The position numbers and the translations under genes are program-made. From positions 1,922,001 to 1,986,000 of the forward strand of contig WJXW01000006.1 of NCBI GenBank assembly GCA_015832175.1: a stretch of 64,000 nt of DNA. Reading direction: 5' to 3'. The stretch comes from Paraphaeosphaeria minitans. Lineage: Eukaryota > Ascomycota > Dothideomycetes > Pleosporales > Didymosphaeriaceae. Each line of letters opens with the position of its first letter. Position 1 is the first letter of the stretch. The notes under the pieces were generated by a model, which saw only the letters and a list, made by a program, of their open reading frames with translations, was not told the DNA's origin and did not search any database. Below are positions 51,701 through 60,821 of this stretch, piece by piece.

Positions 51701-53940
51701 ACTTTATAAACATCTAGACATATTTATTATTGCGTATATAGATGATATCCTTGTCTTTTCTAAAAACAAATTAGACCACACTAAGCATATATAGATAGTA
51801 CTAGAAGCACTAAATAAAGTATGCCTTTATATTAAACTTAAGAAATATAAGTTTAACGTTAAATAACTTAAATTCCTAGGACATATTATTACTATAGAAG
51901 GAATTAAGATAGCACTAAGTAAAGTTAAATATATTAAGAACTAGCTAATACTAAAAATAGCTAAAAATATCTAAGAATTTTTAGAATTTTATAGATTTAA
52001 TTAATAATTTATCTAAAATTACGTAAAGGTTATAATACCTTTAATAAATCTTATAAAGAAGGACGTACCCTTTAAATAGACAGATAAGTGTAGAATATTA
52101 TTCTAACTCCTTAAGATAGTATGTATTATAGAACTTATCCTTATTTATTTTAGAAGCGATAAACTACTATACTTTAAAACAGACGCTAGCGATCTTACGC
52201 TAAGCGCCTACGCTAAATAAAAATATAATAGTAAATAGCACCTAATTACCTACTACTTATATAAATTTAATAACGCTAAAACGTAATATAATATATATAA
52301 TAAAAAACTCTACGCTATTATTAAAGCCTTAAAGCACTAGAGGATTTACGCGCTTAGTTACTTAACACTAGAAATCTATATAGATTATAAAAACCTTCTA
52401 AGGTTTATAACAACAAAAGAACTTACGCCATAACAATAAAAATAGTTATAAACTACTAGGTAGTATAAGTTTAAAATTATCTATATAGCTAGGAAAGAAA
52501 ATAGTAGAGTAGACGCTCTTAGCTAACAAAGTAATCTAGTAAGAGAAAAGGTAAAAACTTTCTCTATAATCCTTTATAAAGCTAAAGATAGATCTCTAGA
52601 GCTAATAGTAGAACTAAATTAACTTTTAGTAATTAACTAAGAAGTTCTAGAACATCTATAGACTAAGATTATCTAATAATACTATAATAACCCTATGTAC
52701 AGACACCTAGGCATTACAAAAATAATAGAACTTATCTAAAGGAATTACATCTTTAAAGAAATTAAAAAAGCTATAATAACTTATATCTATAAATATACAA
52801 AATGCTAGAGAAATAAATATAGTATATATCTTAAATATAGAGAGATATAAGTAATTAGAATACTAACAGCACTATAGGAAGACATCGCTATAGATTTTAT
52901 TATAGGAATTCTAAACTCTAAGGATCTAATAACAGGAATTAAATATAATAGCATACTAGTAGTAGTCTACTAACTAACTAAGTATATTAAGCTCATTCTA
53001 TACCTTAAAAGAATAATAGCAAAAGAACTCGCTTTTCTTATCCTAGACTAACTAGTTAGACACCACAGAATCCTAAAAATAATTATTAGCAATAGAGACA
53101 AGCTCTTTATATTAAATTATTAGACAACGCTTATAGCACTACTTAGAATAAAACAAAAGCTATTAATAGCTTACTATCTATAAATAAATAGATAGATAGA
53201 ACGTACGAACTAAACTATAGAAACGTACCTACGCATCTACTACAATAGTTAGAAGAATAACTAGGTTTTATTACTACCTATAGTATAGTTAGCCTATAAT
53301 AATAAAGTATTAGCAGTATTAGGATATACACTATTTTATATAAACTATAGAAGACACCCACATCTCTTTAATTAATAATTTCCTACGACAATTAAAGCAA
53401 AAGAAGCTATAGATATAGTAGAAAATATAAAGAAAATACACTAACAACTCTAAGAGAATCTTAAGAAAGCTTAGCAGTAATTAATTTTATATTAAAATTA
53501 AAAACAAAAAATAACACCTTAGCTAAAGAAAGGGGATAAAGTATATCTACTTACAAAGAACCTTTAAACTTAGAAGAAAAAACATAAGAAACTAGATTAT
53601 ATTAAAGTTAGACTATTTTATATTTCTAAGCAAATATTACTAGTGAACTATAAGTTGGAACTACCGCTAGATATAAAGATATACCTAGTATTCTACGTAT
53701 TACTACTAGAACTAGTAGACCCTAATACACTAGTTAGAACCGCCTTCTACTACAGAACTAAGGAAGAAAATAAATTTAAGGTTAAAAGAATTCTAGAATA
53801 TAATTAGTATAGCAACGTGTACCTTATTAAGTAGAAAGGTTACCTATATAGCAAAAACACCTAGGAACTAGAGAACTACCTAGGAAACTGTTAATAAAAG
53901 ATTAGAGAATTCCACTAACAACCTATATAGTATAATAATA
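48719..53940 (+). pseudogene. G1b gag-pol relic with chromodomain
   Basis: Same order as G1a: gag to about 50,570, protease near 50,690-50,730, RT about 51,220-51,850, RNase H about 52,180-52,540, integrase about 52,690-53,400, chromodomain about 53,770-53,930. It keeps YIDD intact at 51735-51746, whereas the G1a and G1c copies have YIDN, so this copy is somewhat less eroded. Stops are TAA/TAG throughout. Confidence 0.87.
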
Positions 53941-53950
53941 TTTATACCTA

Positions 53951-54500
53951 AGATAGTAAAGGTACTAGATTATCCTAGAATTCTAATAAGAAATTCTTAA
54001 AAGCGCTCTATATTGTAGGGGATAAGAAGGGACCTAAAGGAGTCTTATTAACTACTAGATTAATAGCCTTATAAGATTTAGCCTCTTTAATATTCTTCTT
54101 TTTAACTACTATTACATCCTTAGCACGCTTATTTAGTAAGCCTATTTACTAACGTAACTAATCTTTATATACGCGTGTAACCTGTAATTTCTCTAACGCC
54201 TCTTTATAGGCCTTAAACGTAGTCTCCTACGTTTCTTTTAACTCTTTTATCTATATACGTAATTTCTCTTTCTCTGCTAATAAATGCTTAAACTTAAACT
54301 CTAAAACGCGCACATTATAATATTAACCTTAATAAACATATTCTTTGTATTTTCTAGACTAAACGTAAACTTTATAAATATAGTTATATTTTATACATAT
54401 TAAGTATTTCTTAACTATAACTTCGCTAAAGGAGTTAATAAAATTAGTTAGATAATAGTAATAGGTAGTGCTAGACTTAAAAGGTTATTAGGGTATAATA
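53951..54500 (-). pseudogene. ORF antisense to G1b: Cys cluster plus coiled coil
   Basis: Opposite to pol, between the chromodomain and the 3' LTR. One frame of about 180 codons has only TAA/TAG stops. The N-terminal part reads YLICIKYNYIYKVYV, then SRKYKEY, with Tyr at sites RIP would convert from Cys. Next is a heptad-like Lys/Glu/Leu region (HLLAEKEKLRI; IKELKET; KAYKEALEKL; KKKNIKEAKSYKA) and a tail LLEFxDNLVPLLS, shared in form with the G1c frame. Start not defined. Confidence 0.55.
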
Positions 54501-54589
54501 TAAGTAAGCTAACGCTACTTATAATATAGGGTAAGCTCTAGTTATAACTAGGCATAAGATATAGTTATTTAATTTAAGGACAAATCCTA

Positions 54590-54605
54590 GTAAGGAAGGA
54601 GATAA
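54590..54605 (+). other. Polypurine tract of G1b
   Basis: GTAAGGAAGGAGATAA abuts the 3' LTR at 54606. Confidence 0.75.
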
Positions 54606-55016
54606 TGTTAAGATCTAAAGGCTAGGCCTTCTAGGATTTTTATATGTATTTATATTTGTTATTTAAGTAACACGGCACAAAAGGTTACGTAATTAGATTA
54701 GTGTAATTAGAGCGCTAAAATAACTAATTAGACTAAGTACTTAATATACTAAGTAACTAATTAGTGCTTAATTAGTTTAATTAGAGCGATTAGTCTACTA
54801 ATCGCTTAAAGTATATAGGAACATAAAGATAGGCTCTCTATACTTATATTTAATCTGTTTATTAATCTATTGTTTAGATTCTAGCAGACTAAATTGTTAA
54901 CTTGTTACACTTTGCAAGATACTATTGTATTAACAAGACTTTCTACCTTCTGTAAGTACTCCTGCCTAAGAACCAACCTTAACCCTTTAGGACTAGCTAC
55001 CCTCTTGGATTTAACA
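54606..55016 (+). repeat. G1b 3' LTR
   Basis: 411 bp, TGTTAAGATC...GGATTTAACA, same length as the 5' LTR. Confidence 0.9.
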
Positions 55017-55313
55017 TATTATTGTAGTCTATTCCTAGGTACTTTTTGAGGTAGAGATAGATCTATAATCCTATATCTCCTCACATATATATTACTATAA
55101 AAATAACCTTCTTCTTATCTTTAAGGGGTTTGTCTAAGTTAAAGAAATAGAGGTCTAACTAGAGAATCTAGACGTTAGTTTAAAATCGTTCGCTAAAGTA
55201 GAGATTAGGTTTATACGCCTTACTACTATCTTTTATAGAAGTAATCTTAGCGGCACCTAAAGCTGTAGAAGAGGTAAGAGTTTATAAAGTACTTATATTA
55301 AAAGTGTTTAAGA

Positions 55314-55724
55314 TATTAAATCTAAGAGGGTAGCTAGTCCTAAAGGGTTAAAGTTAGTTCTTAAGCAGAAGTACTTACAGAAGGTAGAAGGTCTTATTAA
55401 TATAATAGTATTTTATAAAGTGTAATAAGTTAATAATTTGGTCTACTAGAATCTAAACGATAGATTATTAAATAGATTAAACACAAGTATAGAGAGCCCA
55501 TCCTCGTGTTCCTATATAATAGGGCTGCTTTATTACTTAGTGTTACTAAGCAACTAAGTATATTACGTAACTTACTCTACTGCTTAGTGCCACTAAGCGA
55601 CTAAGCACATTACGTGACCTAATCTAAGTTACTTAGTGTCTCTTTGTTACGTTTGTAACCCTGTCGCCGTTCCATTACACCTTTATAAGCGCCTAAGTCC
55701 CATATTATTATCTGGTACGTAACA
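55314..55724 (-). repeat. G1c 5' LTR
   Basis: 411 bp. In sense orientation TGTTACGTACC...GATTTAATA. It is followed by target copy TAGAT. CpA/TpG are better preserved toward its U3 end than in the internal region. Confidence 0.9.
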
Positions 55725-56480
55725 TAGATAAGGAAAATAATAATAATAAAGATAGGGTGTAAGCTATAGGTGCTAGTAAAGAAGGTAGTATTATTAAGGT
55801 AGAGGTATATTTTGTTAAAAGTAGTGGGAAGGAAAGAGTAGTAGAGTTTTCTTAGTATTAAGTAGTAATAGGTAAGTCTACCTATGCGTGCAAAAGAAAG
55901 GGGGCTGTGTAATAGTAAAATTAGGTGTATTTATTTTAGAATTAGTAAAATATTATTACGTTAGGTTTTAGGAGCTTATTAGCGCTTCTAAAAGTAGGCT
56001 TCTAGCCTAATTATAACGCTATATTTCTGTCCTAATTAAGCCCTAAATTTTCTCTAGTGTACAAAGTTCTACTATAAGAAGCTTTTCTTCTCTCCTTACT
56101 ATATTCGTCTTCTATTATAAGTAATAATCCTATTGCTAACAGAGCAATCTGGTAGCGATTTGTCTATCCTACTACTAATATCATCCTTGTTCCACAGTTA
56201 AAGTTAAAGCTAGATTGCTTATACCTAACTCCTAATAGCACGGCTAGACGTAAAATAGTATAAAAAACGTTAACTTAAAGCTAAGGGGACTATATACTCT
56301 ACTTTTAAAATAAGAATACTTTTAAGGGAGGATAAGATTAGAGCTTAAGTACCTAGTCCCTAACTACACTAGCTAAAGGCATGTAAATTACAAGTATATG
56401 GGAGTAGAGCTAGCAGAGTGATCTAGCAGCAATTCGTCTATCCTTATACTTAATCATACACTTATCCTATTTATGAACTG
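55725..56480 (+). pseudogene. Degenerate coding relic, right part
   Basis: After the G1c insertion a plus-strand frame (shifted by one relative to the left part) reads KENNNNKDRV, then VEVYFVKSSGKERVVEFS and STYACKRKGAV. From about 55,955 to 56,260 few stops occur (for example ITLGFRSLLALLKVGF; NNPIANRAIW). Stops are TAA/TAG until TGA near 56,477. Mutation is milder than in the elements. The shift may mark an intron, an indel, or two different relics. It cannot be assigned to a family. Confidence 0.35.
56141..56230 (+). repeat. Direct repeat, copy A (~90 bp)
   Basis: AGAGCAATCTGGTAGCGATT...ATTGCTTATACC resembles 56415-56503, 274 bp downstream, in the same orientation. The ends are best conserved and the middle diverges. 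Confidence 0.65.
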
Positions 56481-56503
56481 AAAGCTACATTGCTTATACC
56501 ACA
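56415..56503 (+). repeat. Direct repeat, copy B (~90 bp), at the compartment border
   Basis: AGAGTGATCTAGCAGCAATT...ATTGCTTATACC. Immediately after it the base composition switches to GC-balanced. Confidence 0.65.
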
Positions 56504-57182
56504 GACCTAACATGTGTCTTGTCTTGCCCTTTGGGCCTTTTTCTGCTGCAACATTGATGGCGCTCACATAACACTGCACGGGCACCCAGGGCCAACGTGA
56601 AAAAAAGTATAGTAATTTTGTAGCTGTAGGCCTAGGTGTGTATCGTAAGCCCTCTAGGTGAACATAACCCGCTGCGCGTCCTATCCAATCCCAACTAATC
56701 CCAACTCCCCGTTCCACGCCTATGCAAGCAAAGATATCATCATGTATACCCTATCTATGCATCACGCATCCCTCCCTCCCCTTCTCCACGCACAGCACGC
56801 GCAGAGTACTAAAATCACCGCTGATGCAACCAACGCGACTAGAGAACCCGTCAAAACCATCGCGACTACCAACACGCATCTTGAAGACGCTCGCCGCCCC
56901 CACCGCCACCTCTGCTCCCCTTCCTCCTCAGCACCGCCGCGCCCCTTGTCGGGTTGCCCCACCGCGGGGTCCTGTTCCCGCGGTGCAGATGTCGCATCTC
57001 GCGCTTAAAGTACGACTCCTCCCTCTCCTGCGCGCCGTCCCGCACGCTGAGCGGGCTGAGAGCGGGCGCGTCTAAGGCGTCGCCTTGCCCGTCGTCCAGC
57101 GACGTCGCTTTTGTCAGCGTAGAGCCGGCAGCGCGCTGCTGCTCTGGATAGCTCTCTGCGTGTTTTAACGCTGGTAGGCTGC
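56504..57182. other. GC-balanced intergenic stretch downstream of the lipase gene
   Basis: First GC-balanced sequence after the AT-rich block. It holds short overlapping open frames on both strands with low-complexity, Ala/Arg/Pro-rich translations and no recognisable domain. I support no gene here. It presumably includes the 3' untranslated region of the lipase gene ending at 57183. Confidence 0.6.
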
Positions 57183-59653
57183 TCAGCGGTTGCAGCACGC
57201 ACTTGACTCCTGCTTGTATGCGGTCTCCGGCTCCCGTAGCTGCGCGGGCGGGTGGAAAAGCCGCTTGTAGCGCAGCTCGGGAGAGCTCGGTGCGTCTGGC
57301 GCCGGGTTCCCGCATCCGTTTTGGCTGCCGAACAGCTCCGCGGGGGCAGCTGGTGTCGTCGGGTTTGATGCTGAAGTGAAAGATCGATAGAGCTCGGCAA
57401 TGTTTGGCGGCGGCGAGTGTGATAGCGATGGCGAGGAGAGGATCTCGGTGGTGTCGGACTCGATGTTGTCGGATACGTCGGCGTCAGTGGGAGAATCATC
57501 GGCATCGGTCGATGAGATTGCTTCTACGGTTGACAAGGCTACTACTCTGTTGAAATCCGGAGATTCGTCATTTCCCATTGATGGCCGCGAAGGAAGATAC
57601 AGCCTCGAGGTAGTGGTTGTGAACCCTTTGCCACGCAAACCAGGCTGTTGTGAAAAGTCGGGCGACGGCATTTCTGTGAAAGGCGTGAACAGCGCCAGAG
57701 GGAGTCCTTGGCCCTCGGAATGAGAGTCCCTCTTGTGTCCCCGGAGCTGATGCGTGGGAGCGAGCTCTGCGCCTTGTGATGCCGGTCGTGCGAAGTTTAG
57801 GAGGCGGAGGTCCGCTTGGCTTTTACTGAAGTGCACGCATGGAAGGATCTGGTTGACAGCCTCGTCTAGGGCCAGCTCTACAGCAACGTGGTTCTGAATC
57901 CTGGAGACTTTAAGCCAAGTCGCCTGCTCTCCTGCGAGCAAACAGCGCATCATGTAGTCGGTTGTTGGGTTGCTAAGGATCTTTGGAAAGTTTGTATAGG
58001 AGATGGCGGGGAAGATGGTAATGTCACCGGAGTATCGCTGGCTCAGGACAGATCGGACTTTGGACATGGTGTTAGGAAACACTCCCATCTCCGCGAGCAC
58101 TTCGAGGCGATGGAGAGCTTCCCCTTTCGCGAAGCTTGCCATGTTGTGCATCCAACCGGGCCCAGCAGAGAATGCTGAATTTTGCTGCTGCACCTCTGCC
58201 CCAATGTCGTACTCTTCTTTGGCAAGAAAAGGCACGACGTGTGGATTGACTTGAGATACGATGAAGTGGTTAACGTTGAACATTTCGGCCAGGCGTGTCA
58301 TGGGCAGATCGTTGTCGACCGAACCGTCAATCCAGCCCTCGTTCGGGCTAGGATTCCAAGGCACTTCTCTGCCTGTTTTCCGGTCTTTGGCCATAATGGA
58401 TGCTGCAGAGAAGATGAGGGGAACGGAGCACGATGCGCATCTGTATGCGGTCAGTGATGATTCAGTCGTCCAAAGAAGGATCTCAACGCGAGTGAGCACT
58501 TACACTGCAGACCAAATCATAACATCGGGCGCCGTAACGTAATTGAGAAGCCTCGGGAGTTCATACACGCTTGCGCTTGACACAGTTATGTTCAGGATTC
58601 TTCGCGTCCGATTGTATGACTCTTGAAATGTGACATCGCCCAGCATCTTCCTCATGACTCTCTGCAGATGCGAAATGTCAAACAAGGATCCATATTTGAG
58701 AAAGCGCGTGACCTTCTGAATGACGCCCTCCTCTTCGCCAGCCTTCTCAAACACGTCCAGATCGCCGTAGCAAAATTCGGACAAGACGCCGGGAATCTCG
58801 TCGTCGCTCTTGGAGCACAGGACAGCGCAGACGATGCTTCCAGCAGACGCGCCCGAGATGATGCGCGGGAGGAGACGCAATTCCCATAGGCACTTGACCA
58901 CGCCAATGTGGTTCATCCCAAAGGTGCCTCCACCCGACATCAAAAGCGCCGTTCGACCGAATGATTGGCGGGTGCGGAGGAGCTCTTCGGCAACCCTGGA
59001 GGGTTTGACGGGACATGTGCCCCCCTGCTTGGCGGCCACCTCTGGGATGGCTGCCAGCGTCTGGACTGCCGAGTCGATGTATCGCTCTATCAGCTTCTTC
59101 GTGCCGACATGCGAGTGTTTGTAGAGGCGCAGATCGCCCATGCCACCGAGGCCGCGTGTGAGGGTGGTCCGGACGAGGAACAGCATGCGCTTTACGTCGC
59201 AATTCAGGCGGGCGTCGTCGAGCTCGCCAAGTCGAACCTTGACGAGCTCGGCATCGTATTCAGAGGATTCGTCTTCGAGCTTCCAGGCATCGTTGCCTTC
59301 GAGGGTGTCCAGTTCGGCGGCGGCGGCTTTCCAGTCGTCGTAGCTTTCGGCCTGTGTGCACGATGAGCATGTGAAAGCGAAGAGACTGTTCTAACACTCA
59401 CGTCTCGCAGGCGCAGGTACAGCAGCCGGTTACGATTGTCGTCCTCTCTGGCTTTCTGCAAGCTCTCGTCCTCGTCTGCGTCTCTCGCGCCGCCGAATAC
59501 ACCAAAAGCATCTTTCACGAGCCGAATCTGAGGGACCAGAAGCCCGGCCTGACTCTGGTTCGACCGCTTTCCAGCAGCTTTGCCTTGCTGTCCTCCTCTT
59601 GCTACATGCAGTCGTGCACCGCCGGACAGTAGCGTGTCGGATGCAAGGGACAT
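57183..59653 (-). CDS. Patatin-fold triacylglycerol lipase, Tgl3/4/5 type (three exons)
   Basis: Predicted lipid-droplet triacylglycerol lipase releasing fatty acids from stored fat; yeast relatives are Tgl3, Tgl4 and Tgl5. CDS: 59653-59402, 59351-58504, 58440-57183, giving 785 residues in frame. Residues about 76-190 form the DUF3336 region that precedes the lipase core in this family (LLYLRLRDAESYDDW; RLYKHSHVGTKKLIERYI). The patatin core follows: GGGTFGMNHIGVVK at 224-237, nucleophile elbow GASAGS with Ser253, and DGS with Asp405, the expected Ser-Asp dyad. Strong family blocks NVNHFIVSQVNPHVVPFL and NPTTDYMM follow. The tail after about residue 560 is Ser/Pro-rich and probably disordered. 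ATG 59653 is the first ATG after an in-frame TGA upstream. An extra 5' exon cannot be excluded. No transmembrane segment is evident. Confidence 0.9.
58441..58503 (-). other. Intron 2 of the lipase gene (63 bp)
   Basis: GTAAGT donor, ACTGAC branch-like sequence and CATACAG acceptor on the minus strand. Splicing joins ...MIWSAV to CASCSVPL..., restoring a conserved family block and the reading frame. Confidence 0.88.
59352..59401 (-). other. Intron 1 of the lipase gene (50 bp)
   Basis: GTGAGT donor and CACACAG acceptor. Splicing joins LLYLRLRD to AESYDDWKAA without a frame change, giving the continuous start of the DUF3336 region. Confidence 0.85.
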
Positions 59654-60018
59654 TGGCAGCGAGCGGGATCCATGCGCGAGTGCAGTGGGAGGTAGCTGGC
59701 CGCAGGTGGCCGTGGGCGTGTGCAAGTCGAGCACAAGGTCGCGATTGGGGCACTTGACATGCAGGTATCAACTTGGACAAGTCTCGGAGAGGGAATATTG
59801 GTAGGTAGCGCGAGTGGCAGCAGTGTGAAATGCACCAAGGTACATTGGTCGGTGGTAGGAAGCGGCCGCGGGCAGACGTCAGTAGTCTACCTAGACTACC
59901 TACCAAGGTCAGGTGTTAGTGGATTCGACTCAAGCGTCGGAAGAGAGCACCACGCATCAGCAGACAGACGGTCCAGTTGAACACCACCAGGCAAACTGGA
60001 GCATGTGGAGCATGCAGA

Positions 60019-60050
60019 ACACACACACACACACACACACACAGACACAC
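60019..60050 (+). repeat. (AC)n microsatellite
   Basis: Sixteen AC units with one interruption (ACAGAC) near the end. Confidence 0.95.
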
Positions 60051-60124
60051 AGGAACGAACAGGGCGGCCAGCACAGCCGGGCTCAAAGAGGCTCCTCACG
60101 CGTGCGATGCCGATGACCAGGGTA

Positions 60125-60164
60125 CAGGTCATCTGGACATGAACTTAGCGTCGTCTGACATGAC
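60125..60164 (+). repeat. Inverted repeat, left arm (40 bp)
   Basis: CAGGTCATCTGGACATGA... pairs with the complement of 60642-60681 with about four mismatches in 40. Not RIP-mutated. Confidence 0.8.
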
Positions 60165-60641
60165 TAGTCCCAAACAGGTAACGCGTTGCTTGAACTTTTC
60201 ATTTTCTATCAGATTAAGCTTTTATGCTAATAAGCGTAAATATCTAAGGAAACATTTTAAAAAAGAGTTTTTTCATTTTAATATATAAGTTAACACATTA
60301 AGAATATGTTTTAATTAGGTTTTTAGTAATAGATTTTAATTATTTCATGTTTTTTAAGAAAGTCATTTTCTAGGATTAGACTAAGGTATAGTGAGTATTA
60401 GATAGGGTAAGTTAGTTAGGTTAGGATTAGTAGATTAGGGTTATTTAATATTAGAGAGTTTTTACCATTACTAAAATCCCTATATTAGTAATATAATAAA
60501 AACACGTTTTGAAAGTGTATTGATAAGAAAAAGATAAATAGGTTAAAATATAATACTATGTTAGAAACATGTTTGGAAAGCTAAGTATACGCGCTAAGCG
60601 AATATAGTATAGTACGTGCACGTGAGCATACTAACCCAATC
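60165..60641. other. AT-rich island between inverted repeat arms
   Basis: About 477 bp, much more AT-rich than both flanks, without coding potential. It still has CpA and TpG, so it is less RIP-like than the first 56 kb. It contains a degenerate TTAGG(G)-like stretch at 60,411-60,444. It may be the body of a small inverted-repeat element or an old remnant. Confidence 0.6.
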
Positions 60642-60681
60642 CTCATGTCAGCCGACGCTAAGGTCAGGTCCAGATGACCTG
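60642..60681 (-). repeat. Inverted repeat, right arm (40 bp)
   Basis: Complementary to 60125-60164, ending in CAGATGACCTG at 60681 on the plus strand. Confidence 0.8.
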
Positions 60682-60789
60682 GCGCCACGCCGATGACGCC
60701 CTGATGCGCGCAAGCACCACAAAGGCAAAGCGCACGCACGGCCCCGGAAGCAAGAATCTTCAGATGCGCATGTGCCATGTCCCTTGCTT

Positions 60790-60790
60790 C

Positions 60791-60817
<27 letters not shown>
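60790..60817 (+). repeat. (CA)n microsatellite
   Basis: Fourteen perfect CA units, in the same orientation as the tract at 60019. Confidence 0.95.

Positions 60818-60821
<4 letters not shown>

Larger units (their letters stand above)
48308..55016 (+). mobile_element. Complete Ty3/gypsy chromovirus, subtype G1b
   Basis: 6,709 bp with 411-bp LTRs (48308-48718 and 54606-55016). The target duplication is TATTG (48303-48307) against TATTA (55017-55021), a single G-to-A difference of RIP type. It is inserted in opposite orientation into a G1c element, hence is the younger of the two. Gag-pol is collinear with G1a, but the U3 half and the antisense ORF differ from G1a. Confidence 0.92.
43480..55313 (-). 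pseudogene. G1c gag-pol relic (split by G1b)
   Basis: Minus-strand polyprotein in two pieces, 43,480-48,307 and 55,022-55,313. On the minus strand gag begins on the right, followed by protease, RT (YIDN at about 45,571-45,586), RNase H, integrase, and the chromodomain near 43,480-43,620. The G1b insertion lies in gag, at a microsatellite-like run of ATT. All frames are broken by TAA/TAG. Confidence 0.85.
42427..55724 (-). mobile_element. Complete Ty3/gypsy chromovirus, subtype G1c (interrupted by G1b)
   Basis: 411-bp LTRs (42427-42837 and 55314-55724) and an exact target duplication TAGAT (42422-42426 and 55725-55729). Without the 6,709-bp G1b insertion and its 5-bp duplication it is 6,584 bp. 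The minus-strand gag-pol is collinear with the other G1 copies. A plus-strand ORF lies next to the 3' (left) LTR. RIP-mutated. Confidence 0.92.

Noticed and set aside
1..56440. CRISPR arrays, rRNA or tRNA genes
   Set aside because: No regularly spaced repeats with unique spacers and no rRNA or cloverleaf-like segments were seen; repeats present are LTRs and minisatellites.
56454..56717. 87-codon minus-strand frame at the compartment border
   Set aside because: Starts in GC-balanced and ends in AT-rich sequence, no recognisable domain, no support from splice signals or neighbours.
56658..57075. Overlapping plus- and minus-strand frames of about 65-150 codons
   Set aside because: Mutually overlapping, low-complexity Ala/Pro/Arg translations with no domain; typical chance frames in GC-rich DNA downstream of a gene. 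An extra C-terminal lipase exon was considered, but the only candidate intron would be about 33 bp.
59204..59734. Start of the lipase at 59734 as a longer uninterrupted frame
   Set aside because: The codon at 59734 is GTG, not ATG, and the uninterrupted frame leaves the family sequence after LLYLRLRD; the GTGAGT...CACACAG intron restores it.
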